Origin: Crotalaria pallida
Taxonomy: Eukaryota; Streptophyta; Magnoliopsida; Fabales; Fabaceae
NCBI GenBank assembly: GCA_037953625.1
Contig: CM075651.1
Span: 160,589,501-160,653,500, forward strand
DNA: 64,000 nucleotides
Direction of reading: 5' to 3'
Part shown: positions 23,334-35,502 of the stretch, in pieces
Position numbering within the stretch: the first letter of the stretch is position 1
Layout of the letters: each line of letters opens with the position of its first letter
Made by a program: the position numbers and the translations under genes
The notes under the pieces: model-generated
What the model saw: only the letters and a program-made list of their open reading frames with translations
Told to the model about the DNA's origin: nothing
Databases searched by the model: none

Positions 23334-25532
23334 ATGGCATCACTCATACCTGGAGTTCTACTGAAGCTTCTCCAAACTATGAACTCTAATGTAAAAATTC
23401 GTGGCGAATATCGCTCAGTCCTTCTACAAGTGATCAGCATTGTTCCTGCATTATCCGGGTCTGAATTATGGCCTAATGAAGGCTTCTTCATTAAAGTCTC
23501 AGACTCTTCTCATTCAACCTACGTCTCGCTCTCAAAACAAGACAATGAAATTATCTTGAATAATAACTTACAGCTTGGGCAATTCTTTTATGTGGATAAG
23601 ATGGAAGCTGGTACACCAGTTCCTATTCTTGTTGGTGTTAGACCAGTTCCTGGGAGGCACCCTTTTGTAGGAAATCCTAAGGATCTAATGCAGATGTTAG
23701 ACCCTTCAAAGGCTCCATTGCATTCTGATAAAGATGGAGTTAATGGTTCAAAATCCATGGATTTAGCAGAGGCCAAAGAGAATTCAGGTTCAAGGCAGAA
23801 GTTAGTTATCAAAGAGGAAAAGGCTGGTGTTGCTTCCAGGTACATGCAGGGTGTTCTAAATTCAAACTCGAAGGTGAATGTGCCAGAAAATATTGTACTA
23901 AGCAAAGGAAATGTTTTAGAGAGTGATGTAGATAGTAAGAAGGCAGGATCTGCAAAAGGAAAGCAACAAGAGATTAAAGGTCAGGTATGATTCTTGCCCT
24001 TGATTCTAATTTCTTGGATACTACAGGTTCAATTTTTTTTTCTTTCTTTAGCAGTAAGTAAAGCTTGTAACACAATATATTACAACAAAGAATGAAATTC
24101 GTCAAAAGACATTATTATGTAGTATCTCCGTTTTTGAATAGCAACCATGAAGATCACGGCAGAAAATGATTCCATTTCATTGCAAGAAGAACGTAACAGA
24201 AAACAAATGACAATTTTTGGCACTTGAAATTGAAGGAAACTGTAGAGTTAAATTCTGATGTTATTATTGCAGGTCCTCCCTACAACTCCAAGATGTAAAC
24301 AACTTGAAGCACTTTCACCAAGGCAAGAAGTTGCTCAATCTAACTTCCAAGAGACTGTCATGGTGCCTTCTAAGCGCACTTCTACCAAACACAGTTCTAC
24401 TAAACAGGAAAATTTGAACTTGAATTTTTCATCCAGGCTCAAGGATAAAAGCAATAACACTGAGGCAATTCCATGGTCCTCTTTGCCACCCAAACTTTTG
24501 AGGCCTGGAAAGGTGCAATAGAATTGACTTTCTACATCTTTACATTTAACTTCTTTGACTTCTTCATTGAAGTGATGCTATGTGAACACTAGTGATTAGC
24601 AATCATATAGCATAAACCTAATTTACTCCCTCTTTTCCACATTAATTTTCTTTTTGTCAGGGAATTCTTAGAAGAAAACATCTAGCCTCTCAGGTTGTAG
24701 TAGAAGCTCAAAAAGAAGCATCTGCAGCGGCAACATTAGTCAAGTGCCTCAGGTATATCTAAATTATGGCACACATTAGTTTCTTAAATTATTTATCCTT
24801 TCAAGGAATCAACAAGTTCTTCATCAGTTTAATTAGGGGGAATCACTTTTAAACATTCCTTTTCGGTTTTCTATCTTCAGTTATTACATCTATGTTTCCT
24901 TTTTCAGTATGTTCGCCAATATCCACTCTTCTGCAGCATCAGCAAATCCTCATGTCACACTGAACAAGTTTTTTGCTCTCCAACAGCTCATGGACCAGCC
25001 AAATGGTAAAACTCAGTTGAAAGATAAATCACTTCAGCTAAATAAAACTCCATCTCCTTCAGAAAAAGACATACCTGGCAAAAAGGCAGGTTTAATGCCT
25101 GCTAAAGGTAAAAGCACATCGATGTCTCCAAAACCCTTAACAGAATTATCAGAGACAGAGAAACATGAATGGATTAAAGGGGATGGTATGAAAGAGATAA
25201 ATGAGCTGAGAGAAGTCTTTTTGAATGAAACTCGGTCATGGTTTTTGAAGTACTTTGAAAAGATACTGGATGCTGGGTTTTCTGTAGGCTCCCAAGAGAA
25301 AGGAAAGGAGAGTAAGGATATAGCAGGTAGACAAATAGAGCAGGACAACCATATAGCTCTCACATTGTCAAACCTTAAACATGGAAAAGAGTGGTTGGAC
25401 AAACTGTCAAGCAGCTTAAACACAGAGAATGAAGGGTTGGCTGAGATCGTTGAGAGATTGAAGCAAAAAGTTTATTCTAGCTTGCTTGTACATGTTGACT
25501 CTGCTGCATTAGCTTTGGAGAAAAGAGTTTGA
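23334..25532 (+). CDS. Plant-specific DUF936 family protein
   Basis: Four exons, 23334-23984, 24273-24512, 24661-24752 and 24908-25532, join in frame to 535 aa with GT-AG introns. The N-terminal about 110 residues carry the family pattern: MASLIPGVLLKLLQTMN, then a beta-rich segment with IVPAL, LWPNEGFFIKVSDSSHSTYV and LGQFFYVDKMEAGTPVPIL, ending VGVRPVPGRHPFVGNP. The middle is Ser/Lys-rich and probably disordered. The C-terminal half (exons 3 and 4) is helical, with ASQVVVEAQKEASAAATLVK, LNKFFALQQLMDQP, and a final part ending HVDSAALALEKRV, like the C-terminal domain (DUF6857) of this family. Biochemical function is not known. The start is the only ATG before the conserved domain. Intact. 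Confidence 0.9.
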
Positions 25533-26213
25533 TTCTTGTACAACAAAGTGTTATGTACCTCTAATGTTATTTATAATAAGTTAAATTATTTAATGTGGTT
25601 GAGCCAAGCATTGGTGTTTGAAGCATGGCCTGCTGTGTTTCCACATGTATTGTGATATATAATGCTGCAATTTGTTGACCAAAAAATACGGGACTGAATT
25701 GAAGATAAACTTCAGTTTCCCTTGTAAATAAAGAAAAGTCATCTATGGCTCTTGTTTGTTCAATCAAAGTTGAGTTATCATATGTAGTAGTAATATTCTA
25801 TTCGATACCCCCGCAGATACGATCGAGGCCATTCAAGCAGATCAGAAAGCTTTAAATTCAAAGAGCACGTTGCTTGCTATTGACAATGTTCGACAAAATG
25901 TGATAATCATATAACAACACCTGATTCCAATGGAAATGGTTGATAGTCAATACAGAATTCAAAAGGAATGGGTTTGAAGATAGTAATAACTTTTCATGCA
26001 ATTCGAAATTGCATACGTAGTTGCCGTCTACAATCGGCATCTTAATAAGCTAATATCTAAGTACTGACTTTCAGATCAGAAGACATAGCAAAAACATGAG
26101 TAACATTACAAGCTCCAAAGAGTATATGACACTTACAACCTAAGTTTTTCTAGGTCAGTCAGTGAGAGCAGAAACAATGTAGAAAGCATATGGCAAGGCC
26201 ATCTAAATCTAAT
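25533..26213. other. Convergent intergenic region (two 3' UTRs)
   Basis: Lies between the stop of the DUF936 gene (+) and the stop of the AlkB-like gene (-). Contains aataaa-like signals near 25725 (+). No further gene seen. Confidence 0.5.
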
Positions 26214-27613
26214 CTAATACTGTCTGAAAGTAAGATTCAAACGGCCAGGGCGTAGCTTAGTTTCTTGCAGCAAAAGTTCTGGGGCAGTCCCTCCGTGAAT
26301 TGTCGATACGCCATGAAATACAGTTCTAGACTTCCCACCAAAGATCAAAACATCTCCCGATTCCAATACAACTTTCTGTGCCTTGTCCACATCCCCATCA
26401 TCACCATACAAAAAATCCGCCGCCTCACCAATAGAGAAGGACACCACTGGCAAACCTTTGCGAAGACTTTCATCACTCTCATGCTTGTCCTGTAACAACA
26501 ACCACAGTCATGACACTAAAACTAGGGAATGGCATTCAAATTCAAAACAAACAATTAACTCAGTTTTCTTCTTCTTTTTTTTTTGTTTCATTATGAAGCA
26601 ACAATATACGGTACCTGATGAAGACCAAGGCGGCCGCTTCGTGTGTAGAAATTGACAACGACAATGTCGGGTGATAAAGGAGGGAGCAGCTTTTGTGGAG
26701 CATCAGTGTTACAATGGTGTTTGATGAGAGCGTGGGAATCACGGATGGCGTTGTGGACGAGGTGAAGGAAGTCGGGTGGGAAAGGGGGTGCCTTGGCTCC
26801 ATCTGTCAGGCGGGTTTCGGCGTAACAGGAGCGGTCGGGATCCCAGATTTTGCCAAGGCACATCATGTGAAGGTTCATGTGGGCACCGTCACGGAAGGCA
26901 GGTTGGTAGAAACCACCAACACCCAAACCCAAGTGCCTGCAAGTGTTGACTATGTTGACCTGATCGGGTAAGGAGAGGTAAGACTTGAGATGAACCATGC
27001 CAGGTCTCAATATAGATCCATCAGGGAGATTGTTGTTGTTGAGTTGTTGTTGTCGTTGTTTGCGGAGTTGACGGTTCTTGAAGTGCAAGGGGGGTTTGAG
27101 AACAACGGTGTTGGATGTCTTGAGAGAACAAATATCAAACACATGGGGTGATGGTGATGGTGATGGTGATGGTGATGGTGATGGTGATGGTGATGGAGCA
27201 GGGTTGGGGCTGTGGTGGGGTGGTTGTTGTTGAGAATGATTAGCATGAGGAGGAGGGAGAGAGGGTGATTGATGAGGTGGTGATGTTGGTGTAATGGTGA
27301 CAGATACTGCTGTTGCTGGTGCTGGTGCTGGGTGATCAACAGTCTTCATTAAAAAAGAATTAAGGAGGATATATGTATTAATTCATATTTCAATGGATTG
27401 TAATAATAATAATAAATAAAACAAAAGAAACGAAAAGAAAGAAAGAGAGAGAGAGAGAGAAGAACTAACAGGAGGAGATTGAGATTGAGATTGAGGAGCA
27501 CGAGGAACCCATATGGCTTTTGCCGTTGCCGTTGCCGTTGCCGTTGGAGAATAACCGCGCCCTCCACCGCGACCACGACCGCGACCGCGACCTCCTCCTC
27601 TGCCACCTTCCAT
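26214..27613 (-). CDS. AlkB-like 2-oxoglutarate/Fe(II) dioxygenase
   Basis: Three exons on the minus strand, 27613-27470, 27343-26615 and 26489-26214, join in phase 0 into 382 aa. The N-terminus is Gly/Arg-rich (MEGGRGGGRGRGRGRGGG), followed by a Thr-Ala repeat and a Pro/Ser-rich low-complexity stretch. The catalytic domain starts near SILRPGMVHLKSYLSLP. The iron ligands are the HxD of RLGLHQDKHES (His290, Asp292, split by the last intron) and His350 in TVFHGV. The 2-oxoglutarate-binding RxNxTxR is RLNLTFR (Arg374-Arg380) near the C-terminus. The HQDKxE form is closest to bacterial AlkB and to plant ALKBH1-type paralogs. Known relatives oxidatively remove methyl groups from DNA or RNA; the substrate here is unknown. 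The RGG-like N-terminus suggests nucleic-acid binding (inference). Intact. Confidence 0.92.
27146..27197. repeat. Coding (GGTGAT)n hexanucleotide repeat
   Basis: About eight copies of ggtgat on the plus strand, encoding a Pro-Ser run on the minus strand in the dioxygenase. A second coding microsatellite, (ccgttg)4 at 27520-27545, encodes Thr-Ala in exon 1. Both keep a multiple of 3 and so can vary in length without frameshift. Confidence 0.9.
27437..27460. repeat. (GA)n microsatellite in intron 1 of the dioxygenase gene
   Basis: A run of ga close to the exon 1 donor (27469) on the minus strand, where it reads as a pyrimidine tract. Confidence 0.85.
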
Positions 27614-27949
27614 TCCTATTCTACTTCTAATAAGATACTCGTACTAAGATGAGATGAGATGCGATGCTTTTTTCCTTATTAGACTCTTCCTCTTCCTCTT
27701 CTCAAACTTGACACACTATTCAATATTCATCCAAATCTCAATCTCAATCTCAACAAATTTATTTATTTGCTGTGTATAATAGGAGTAATATAAGTAGTGG
27801 TATCCTTAAGATCTCGGTTTTCGATTCGATTACCCTCAACCAATCCTTTTATCCTTTGGTGTTATTTAACTACTACATGGTTTTCTTCATCTCACTTCTA
27901 ACCATCTTCATCTCACTTATAAGAATCTTAAAGTTGACAAGTTTCATGG
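27614..27949 (-). promoter_or_regulatory. Upstream region of the dioxygenase gene
   Basis: Contains a repeated aatctc/gagatt motif near 27733-27752 and CT/GA-rich sequence next to the start codon. It is only about 340 bp long before the LTR-type insertion at 27955, so promoter function may be limited or altered by that insertion. Confidence 0.35.
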
Positions 27950-28259
27950 ATAAATGTAACATCCCTAATTTTAATTCCTAATATAATTATAAATTTTGCC
28001 GAATTAAATATTTGTTTCCTGAAATTAATCATTTAGTTGTTGGGTATTTTCATAAAAATACGCTATGTTAATTATGCAAGTATACTTGATTATATTTCAA
28101 AGTAAATTCATTTGAAACAAATATCCTATTTAAAAAAAATAATAAATAAAAATATATATATACCTTCTCTTTACTTTGATTTTTACAGAGGTACAATATT
28201 AAAGAAAAAAAAAAAACACAACGTGTTTGTGTGTGTTGTGCAGTTGGGGAAAACTAATT

Positions 28260-28840
28260 TCCCTTCTCCTTCATTTCATTCTACCGCCGGCCCTAATCAC
28301 CACACTCACCCTTCTTCTTTAATTTTTCTACCTCCATGGCTATGAGCTCACTAGCTTTCTCTTCCATGATTTTATTTCCCCCTTTCAAACCGTCATCTCT
28401 CTCTAGTTCTTTTTCTCCCTCTCGCGTGCTCTCTCTCTCTGTCACGTTCTCTCTCTCCTGCCACTCCCTTTGTCGCGCCGTCGCCGCTGGACGGAGCTCC
28501 ACCGTCCTTGTTGTTCAGATCCGCCGCCGCCTGCTGGGTGTGTGTGGCGTCTGATGTTGTCGTCGTTTCCAGTCGCTGTTGTTGCCGTGGAGTCGCGACC
28601 CGCCGCTGCTGCCGCCACTGTTTGTAGAGGTCACGACCGCCACCGCCGTCGCTGCTGGTTGTTGCTGCCGTGGGGGATGTCACCGCCACCACCGGATCTC
28701 TGAGTTGCTTGTTGCATACCGGATCGAACCACCGTCGTCGAGAGGCTTGTGAAGAGCGAACCGGGAAGCTTCGCCTCGTCCCGGTGTTGTCAACGTTTGC
28801 TTCTGGTTTGACCGAACCGGCCTTCAAAACCATATTTTGG
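28260..28840 (+). other. GC-rich block within the solo LTR
   Basis: A sudden pyrimidine-rich then CG-rich stretch (ctctctct, then cgccgccgc-type triplets) in an otherwise AT-rich unit. Several short frames are open on both strands, but none shows a recognisable domain. It could be a transcribed leader of the LTR or a captured exon. A similar CT-rich block is at 32520-32740 in the neighbouring element. Confidence 0.45.
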
Positions 28841-30181
28841 GGTATATCTCTAATACCTTTTTAATTGCTCTACGTTGTGTTTTAATTTTAATATTAATAC
28901 TAATTTTAATGTTATGGGAGGTGATAATAAAGTGTTAAATTGTTTTAGTATGTGATTATTATTCTGAAAAATGAATTGTACTATGAATTAGTGTTTATTT
29001 TAGTTAAAGTATTATTTTTAATGATTTTAATTAGTTACTTTTATTTGGGATAATATCGAATTAACTGTTACATCAAATGATGAGTTTTGAAGAGTATTTT
29101 TGTGAAATGTGCTGGTGAGCTGTCGTTTAGCTTGGTTGAATTATCCTTGAACTAAACGATACATCAGTTAATTAGGAACCTGACCTACTCGGCATAACGT
29201 TAATCCGAGTTTAAACCTATCATAAACTTTAATTCTAGATTGGAGGAGAGTGTAGCTAATTGGATTTTTGGAAATGTGATCTACTTATTTTGGACAAAAA
29301 CCACTCTTTTTAATTCAGAATTTATAATTTTAAATAGCCAAAGGTACATGATTTCAACCCATTACGATACTTTTGATGGTTTTGAAAGTTAAGCATATTT
29401 TTCCAAAGAAGTTATACTATTCTTAATAAAAGGGCATGATCTTGAGTTTAAATTTTATTTGGTCTCGATTTATGAACTTGAATCAAATAATGTTATGATT
29501 TGGAATAAAATATAATACTTTTCAAGTTTCAATATTTTATATTTAGTTTATTTTAGTTCCGGGGTGCAAAGCTTTAAAGTGTTTACTTTAGTGTGATTTC
29601 AAAGTAATTGTTATTGTTTTGTATGGCATGGTTAGATGTCGATGGGCTTTAGGATCAGCCGGGATGCGAACATTGAACCGCATTAGGTTTGGGCATCATT
29701 ACACGAAAAGAATCAGGTCTAAGGAAAACGCAAAGTAAGGGGTTCTTTACCTTGCTTTAGGGAGTATTATCTGATTAGCTCATAGTACTTGCTAAGAGTA
29801 TATGTATATGCTTGGTTTGGAATTTAGATAGTTATTATAGGTTTAACAATCAAAGATGAAATTAAATGAAATAGTTGTTAAATTGAAATATGTGATAAAT
29901 TTTGTAAGTACTAAATGTCATTATTTATGCCTAACTGAAGTATATGGAGATTTGGTTAGTAACTAGAAACGATTATATAGGATAGTTGTTATGTATGTTA
30001 GAAAAAGTATAGAGTTGTGCTATTTGTGAATGATTATGGTGATTTATATTTGAATGTGTGATGGGATGTTTTGTTAATTTATGTTGGAATCCAGAATTAT
30101 CAAAGGATAAGAAAAATATTTGGTTTCATGAATTGAATGCTAAGTGCAAATAATGTAAGGGTGTCTCAAAAGATTAAATGC

Positions 30182-31143
30182 AAATTTTGTGGTTGAGCCA
30201 GTCTTGTAAGACGTTGTCCGAGTTGTGGGACTGCTCGCATAGACTGGCGTGAACCAAGTCGTGTAAGACGTTTTGTCCGGGTTGTGGGACTGTACGCATC
30301 GACTGGTTTGATTTGAGGTCGTGTAAGGCGTTTTGTTCGGGTTGTGGGACTGCACGCATCGACCGGTTTGATTTGAAGTCGTGTAAGACGTTTTGTCCGG
30401 GTTGTGGGACTGCACGCATCGACTGGTTTGATTTGAGGTCGTGTAAGGCGTTTTGTCCGGGTTGTGGGACTGCAAGCATCGACCGGTTTAATTTGAAGTC
30501 GTGTAAGACGTTTTGTCCGGGTTGTGGGACTGCACGCATCGACTGGTTTGATTTGAGGTCGTGTAAGGCGTTTTGTCCGGGTTGTGGGACTGCACGCATC
30601 GACCGGTTTGATTTGAAGTCGTGTATAACGTTTTGTCCGGGTTGTGGGACTGCACGCATCGACTGATTTTATATGAAGTCTTGTAAGACGTTTTGTCCGG
30701 GTTGTGGGACTGCACGATAGATTAGTGTGATCCAGATCTTGTAAGACGTTTGTCCGGGTTGTGGGACTGCACGCATAGATCGTGTAAGACGCATGTGGTG
30801 CGCAGCTGTAAGACGTTTTGTCCGGGTTGTGGGACTGTACGCAATGATGGATCCACGTAATAATTTCTAAAGTTAATGAAAAGCTCAAAGAGTATGAAAA
30901 TAGAAAAGCTGTAAGACGTTTTGTCCGGGTTGTGGGACTGCACGCATCGACTGATTTTATATGAAGTCTTGTAAGACGTTTTGTCCGGGTTGTGGGACTG
31001 CACGATAGATTAGTGTGATCCAGATCTTGTAAGACGTTTGTCCGGGTTGTGGGACTGCACGCATAGATCGTGTAAGACGCATGTGGTGCGCAGCTGTAAG
31101 ACGTTTTGTCCGGGTTGTGGGACTGTACGCAATGATGGATCCA
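30182..31143. repeat. 60-bp tandem array with 120-bp alternation and a 288-bp duplication
   Basis: The unit core is gtaagacgttttgtccgggt followed by tgtgggactgcacgcatcga. Between about 30256 and 30660 it repeats every 60 bp, and neighbouring units alternate between two forms (gtaagacg...gatttgaag and gtaaggcg...gatttgagg), giving a 120-bp higher-order period. At the right, units become irregular, and a 288-bp segment starting gactgatttt at 30661 recurs at 30949. Because 60 is divisible by 3, all frames stay open across the array, which makes long meaningless ORFs. Confidence 0.95.
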
Positions 31144-31874
31144 CGTAATAATTTCTAAAGTTAATGAAAAGCTCAAAGAGTATGAAAATAGAAAAGAAAG
31201 GTTAAAGTAATGAAAAGAGAATGGTAATTATGTAAAGAAACGAAAAGGAATGAAAAAGAGATAAGCTGGAATGAAATAAATATACATGAAATGTAAGGGT
31301 TTAAGGAATCATAAAAGAAATTGATTGATATTGTGTGCATGTATGTGAATTGGTTGGGAATGAATTGTTGTTATATTATGAGATATATGACTAAGTGTGT
31401 TTGACTTAGTAGGTCATTATGTCTAGTTAGAAACTACTTTCTACTTCATGTGTAAAGCTCACCCTTACAACCATTTTTCAGGTACTGAGCGTGGAGCTTG
31501 CACAGTTTTTGGCCGAGCAGGTTGAACCTCCACTACGTGGAGTGTCGGTTTATTATTTTATGAGTGGACTGTAGTTTTAGCTATGATAAAAACTATTATT
31601 TTGTAATTTAAAGATATGTAATAGTTGTACGCCCCTATTGGAGATATTTGGGGCATTAGGATCTGTTTCTGGATAGTAATTAAACGTTTATGTTTTAAAA
31701 TTGTTCTGGTCTGAACAGGGGCAAACAGGAAATTTTGGGGAAAGTCCGGAAAACAGAGGAAATTCTGCCGGATTTTCGTCGAAATTTTAAAGTCCATTTT
31801 TTTTATAAAACTTAATTTAATTAAATAAATGCTAGGGTGTTACAATAAACATCTACACCCCACCCTCCTCTTTA

Positions 31875-32140
31875 CTCGCTCCGTATGTACCTGTACTTGC
31901 AAAAGATTTCACGTATATTAAGAAGTTGATTAATTTAGTTATTTGTATTGAAAATGTAAATTTTTTATATTGTATTTTCAAATTTACCCTCATTAATATT
32001 ATTGGGAATCTAAAAAGTGTTAAATAAATAGGGATATTTGTGGAAAAAAGTAATTAATGATCATTGAAAATTGGTATGAGATCTTATAAATAGGGACAAA
32101 ATAAAAGTGTCAAAATGATCTTATAATTAGGGACGGAAGG
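31875..32140. mobile_element. Stowaway-type MITE, family E, left part (interrupted)
   Basis: Starts ctcgctccgtatg and follows the family E body (agatttcacgtatatt, gattaatttagtt, aaattaccctcattaatatt) up to ttagggacggaagg. Its last bases, gagggag plus TA, are found at 37021-37029, so the element at 32141-37020 landed in its right terminus. The complete relative is at 38973-39250. Confidence 0.8.
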
Positions 32141-33429
32141 TGTAACATCCCCAATTTTATTAGGCGTTAAATAATAATAGGAAAAAGAATTTTAATGTTT
32201 TAGGCTATATTTTATTTTTAAAAAAGTTTTAGAATATGTTAAAATGCACTAGAAATAAAAGAGAAATGCAAGAAAAATGAAAATTTTGATCTGATGGTGC
32301 GCGCCCAAGCACATCCAAGTGTGAGGCTCTCGTTGAACCGCGTTGGCACATCGTTGATAAACAGAAAGAGGGGAAAAATAGAGCTCGGGACGTTGGAGCG
32401 CGACTGGTGCACCAACACCCAGCAGAGCACCAAGTTGGCGCACCAGAAATCAGAGCACCAGATGACACAGGGACATGTCTGAGCGCGGCGCTGATTATAA
32501 ATTCGTGGCAGCCAAGTTGGGAACCAGAAATTAGGTTCCCTTCCCTCTCAACACCCGATTTTCTCACTTCTTCCCTCTAAATCTTCCATTAAATAATCAA
32601 ATAAACCATAAAAAGTCATTAAAATTCCACTTCCCATCATGAATCTCTTCCTCTCCCTCTCTAAAAATCATGAAGCTCTCCCTCTCTTCTCACCTCCATA
32701 GGACCATCACGAACCCTAACCCCAAATCATGGTAAGATCTCCACCTATAAGACATGGAATAAGAGATTAAAGGCTACAAGAGTAAGAGAAACTTAGAATA
32801 CTTCGTGACTAGTTGAGGATGGTATCTGTTATAACATTGTATGATGGACGTTTTCATGAAGTACAGTGTAAACAGTGGTAAAGGGACATTTACTCCTAGT
32901 TGGTCTTTCCTAAAGTGTGGAGGGTGATGTGAGAAAAAATGGAAAAGGAAATGGAAAGTAGTAATTACTACTATGAAAGGAAATGGTTAAAAGTGAAATG
33001 GAAAACGGAAGGATAATGGATTGATTATGAGAAGTTTATTGCATTATATATATAGTTATATGTTATGAAAATGGTCGTTCCATGATGCTGCACATTAGAA
33101 TGTATACGTGTGAAAAGCATAAATGTATGGTGTAGATATATGTATATTATATTATTGTTATATAAATGCTTTTTGTAATATCCCAATTTTTGTTCCCAAA
33201 TAAATAAAAGGAATATTTAAATAAAACTAATTATATGGAATTAGTTAGTTTTATTTATTAATTTGTTGTTATATTAGATGAATTATCCAAGGAAAAGATA
33301 GAGAAAATAATTTGGGCTCTAAAAATAAGGATTTCTGCAGTTTAGTCCTTGGAAAGGACCTAAGAGGTAATATTGGAAAGATGTTTGGAGGGAAAGTGAA
33401 TAAAATAATAATTTTATTAAAAATCTGAG

Positions 33430-34770
33430 TGCGTTACTCGAGTAGCCCGAACAATTTACTCGAGTAACAGTGGTGCTGAAGCTGAAGATAGTGCGTTTGA
33501 TGATTCAACAAATTGAGTAATTCAATTATTTACACCTAGCATCGACTGGAGTTGATGGAAACACGTGTTGGTGTGCATGATAGCCATTCTTGGCTATAAA
33601 TTCATGCTTTTGGGTTGAGGAAATCATAAGAAGATAAGAAAAAGAAGGGAAACTCTGCTGAATTTTAGTTTGAACACCCTCTGTTCTTCATCTTCGTTCT
33701 TAATCCCTACCCACACTCAGTTGATGAGCTTGATACCTTCTTCAAGCTTGTCACAAGACCTTTAATTTGAGACAAGAATCGTGTGTTTTGGTGGCTGGAG
33801 CAAGGAGAACGAATTGCTTGAAGTTGGACTCTTGAAACTGAAGTTGGGAAATTTCAGTGGTAAGGAGCTAAGTTGGAGGCTTCGATTTAGGTATGTAGAG
33901 GACTCCAAATCGTGCCATTTTGATTTCTATTTAGAGTTTGCAATGTCTAGTTTCCTTATTGACCAAATTTGCTCATTTTCATGCACGTTTGGTTTGTCAA
34001 ATCATCACCCGAACTTGCTCTACTGAACCTGTTTTGGAACCAAAAACAGAGCATTTGGAGTTGGTGGATTCTGTGAGTTTCTTTGCTGCCTTTGCATTCA
34101 AAAAGCTTCATTGAGGTAAGGGAGAAGCTTTACTAATGCTAGAATAGATTGAGGTGTTGAATTGAGTATTGGTTGAACCACCATGAGGTTCAAAGGGCAC
34201 TAGGTTAGGGGACAATGGCTTGGAGGCCAATTTGACCATAAAACTGAATTGGAACATGTTAGATGTTGATATCTAAAGCTAAATGAACCTTCAATTTGAT
34301 CTGAAATTGAGTAATTAATGAATTGGTATGTGAGGTTGCGTTTTAGGTTAAAATTGGGGGAAATTGTGATGAATCTGTGATTTTGATGTTAATCCCTGAA
34401 ATTGATGCTATGAACAAGTTTAGTATATTGTATTTAAGTTGGTTTGAAGCTTAGTTTTGGTAAAAATTGGATTGGCATGAGTTTGGCATATAAAAACCAG
34501 TTCAGCAGTGTTTTTCTGCACAATTTACTCGAGTAACCCGAGCTGTTACTCGAGTAATGCGTGAAAATTCTGATCAGTCTGATGGGTACAAGAGGATTAC
34601 TCGATTAAATCTGATGTATTAATCGAGTAACATCTTAAACTTTGAATAATTGGAAATATATGCAGTACTACTCGAGTAATAGATCTGTTAATCGAGTAAT
34701 GCGAAAGGTACAAAAAGATTACTCGATTAATCTAGTGCAATACTCGATTAATGGACTCTGTTAATCGATT
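33430..34770. repeat. Clustered ACTCGAGT / AATCGATT palindromes
   Basis: The motif TTACTCGAGTAA and variants ATTACTCGATTAAT and TTAATCGAGTAA occur about a dozen times: near 33436, 33461, 34525, 34550, 34594, 34620, 34673, 34693, 34720, 34741 and 34762. The consensus is close to TTAMTCGAKTAA. Similar clusters occur in both LTRs of the Copia-like element at 52909-58776. Confidence 0.75.
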
Positions 34771-35502
34771 AGTGATTGAATTTTTTTGTGAAAGGATCAG
34801 AATTTAATGATGTGATTGATTATCAAAGGGTTTGAATCAATTAAAGGACTGAACTGAAATTTATTGAAGTCAGAGAACGTTAAATAAAGTTCAACTATGC
34901 CAAGTCCCAACTTCAAACAACTTAAATGACACTGAATTGTATTGATGGTCAAACCATGCATAGCATCCGCATTATTTGAGTTCCCACATGAGTGGAGACA
35001 CGTCCGAGAGGCGTGGGCATATCCTTTCGGTTGAACTCGAGGGACCTGAGTGTCTGCTCCAAAGGGTTCACGGGGGAGTGTCGGTGACCGGGGTTGCACC
35101 TTCTGTTTCCGGAAATACACACGTGCGTGTGGGCATGTCATTGGGTGCCGGACTCGATGAGGCGTAGTCCTACGGGATACGTCGACAACATTTCTAAGAG
35201 CTCTAGAGGTGTTGGTTTATTTGTGGGCCGAGTTCGATGAGATACTCAGTATGGGTATCGGGCATGTTTATTTTAAGGTGCCACGAAAGCCTATTTGTTG
35301 TAGTTGGCCAACAATCATGCATTGATAAAATTAGATGCATCACGACTGCATATTCTATTGATTTATAATTAAGTCTTGATGTTGGTGTTTAACATGGTTG
35401 ACTAAAAATTTATAAGTTATATTAATTGCAATAAATAAAATCTTACTTGATTAGAACTGTACCCCGTCTATTTTATTATGTGTTAGTATTTGCTAACTCC
35501 CT

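Larger units (their letters stand above)
27955..31844 (+). mobile_element. Probable long solo LTR (TGTAACA...TGTTACA), Ty3/Gypsy-type
   Basis: A 3890-bp unit begins TGTAACATCCCTA and ends TAGGGTGTTACA (near-perfect terminal inverted repeat, TG...CA). It is flanked by an exact 5-bp duplication ATAAA (27950-27954, 31845-31849). No internal LTR boundary, PBS, PPT or pol is seen, so it fits a solo LTR. LTRs of several kb with these termini are known from Tekay/Del-type chromoviruses; that assignment is by termini and length only. It contains a GC-rich leader-like block at about 28260-28840 and a tandem array at 30.2-31.1 kb. Orientation was assigned by similarity of layout to 32141-37020 and is tentative. 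Confidence 0.75.

Noticed and set aside
27007..27339. His-rich open frame on the minus strand
   Set aside because: It is the (GGTGAT)n repeat of the dioxygenase gene read in another frame.
28336..28864. Overlapping frames on both strands in the GC-rich block
   Set aside because: Low-complexity Ser/Arg/Val translations on both strands at once; explained by composition, no domain.
30182..31143. CRISPR-like regular repeat spacing
   Set aside because: Units are directly adjacent with no unique spacers, and the context is a plant retrotransposon LTR.
30140..31176. Several long open frames on both strands (up to 336 codons) with repeated CSPTTRTKRLTR or CGTARIDRFDLKSC
   Set aside because: They are translations of the 60-bp tandem array; the unit length is a multiple of three, so frames stay open on both strands by chance.
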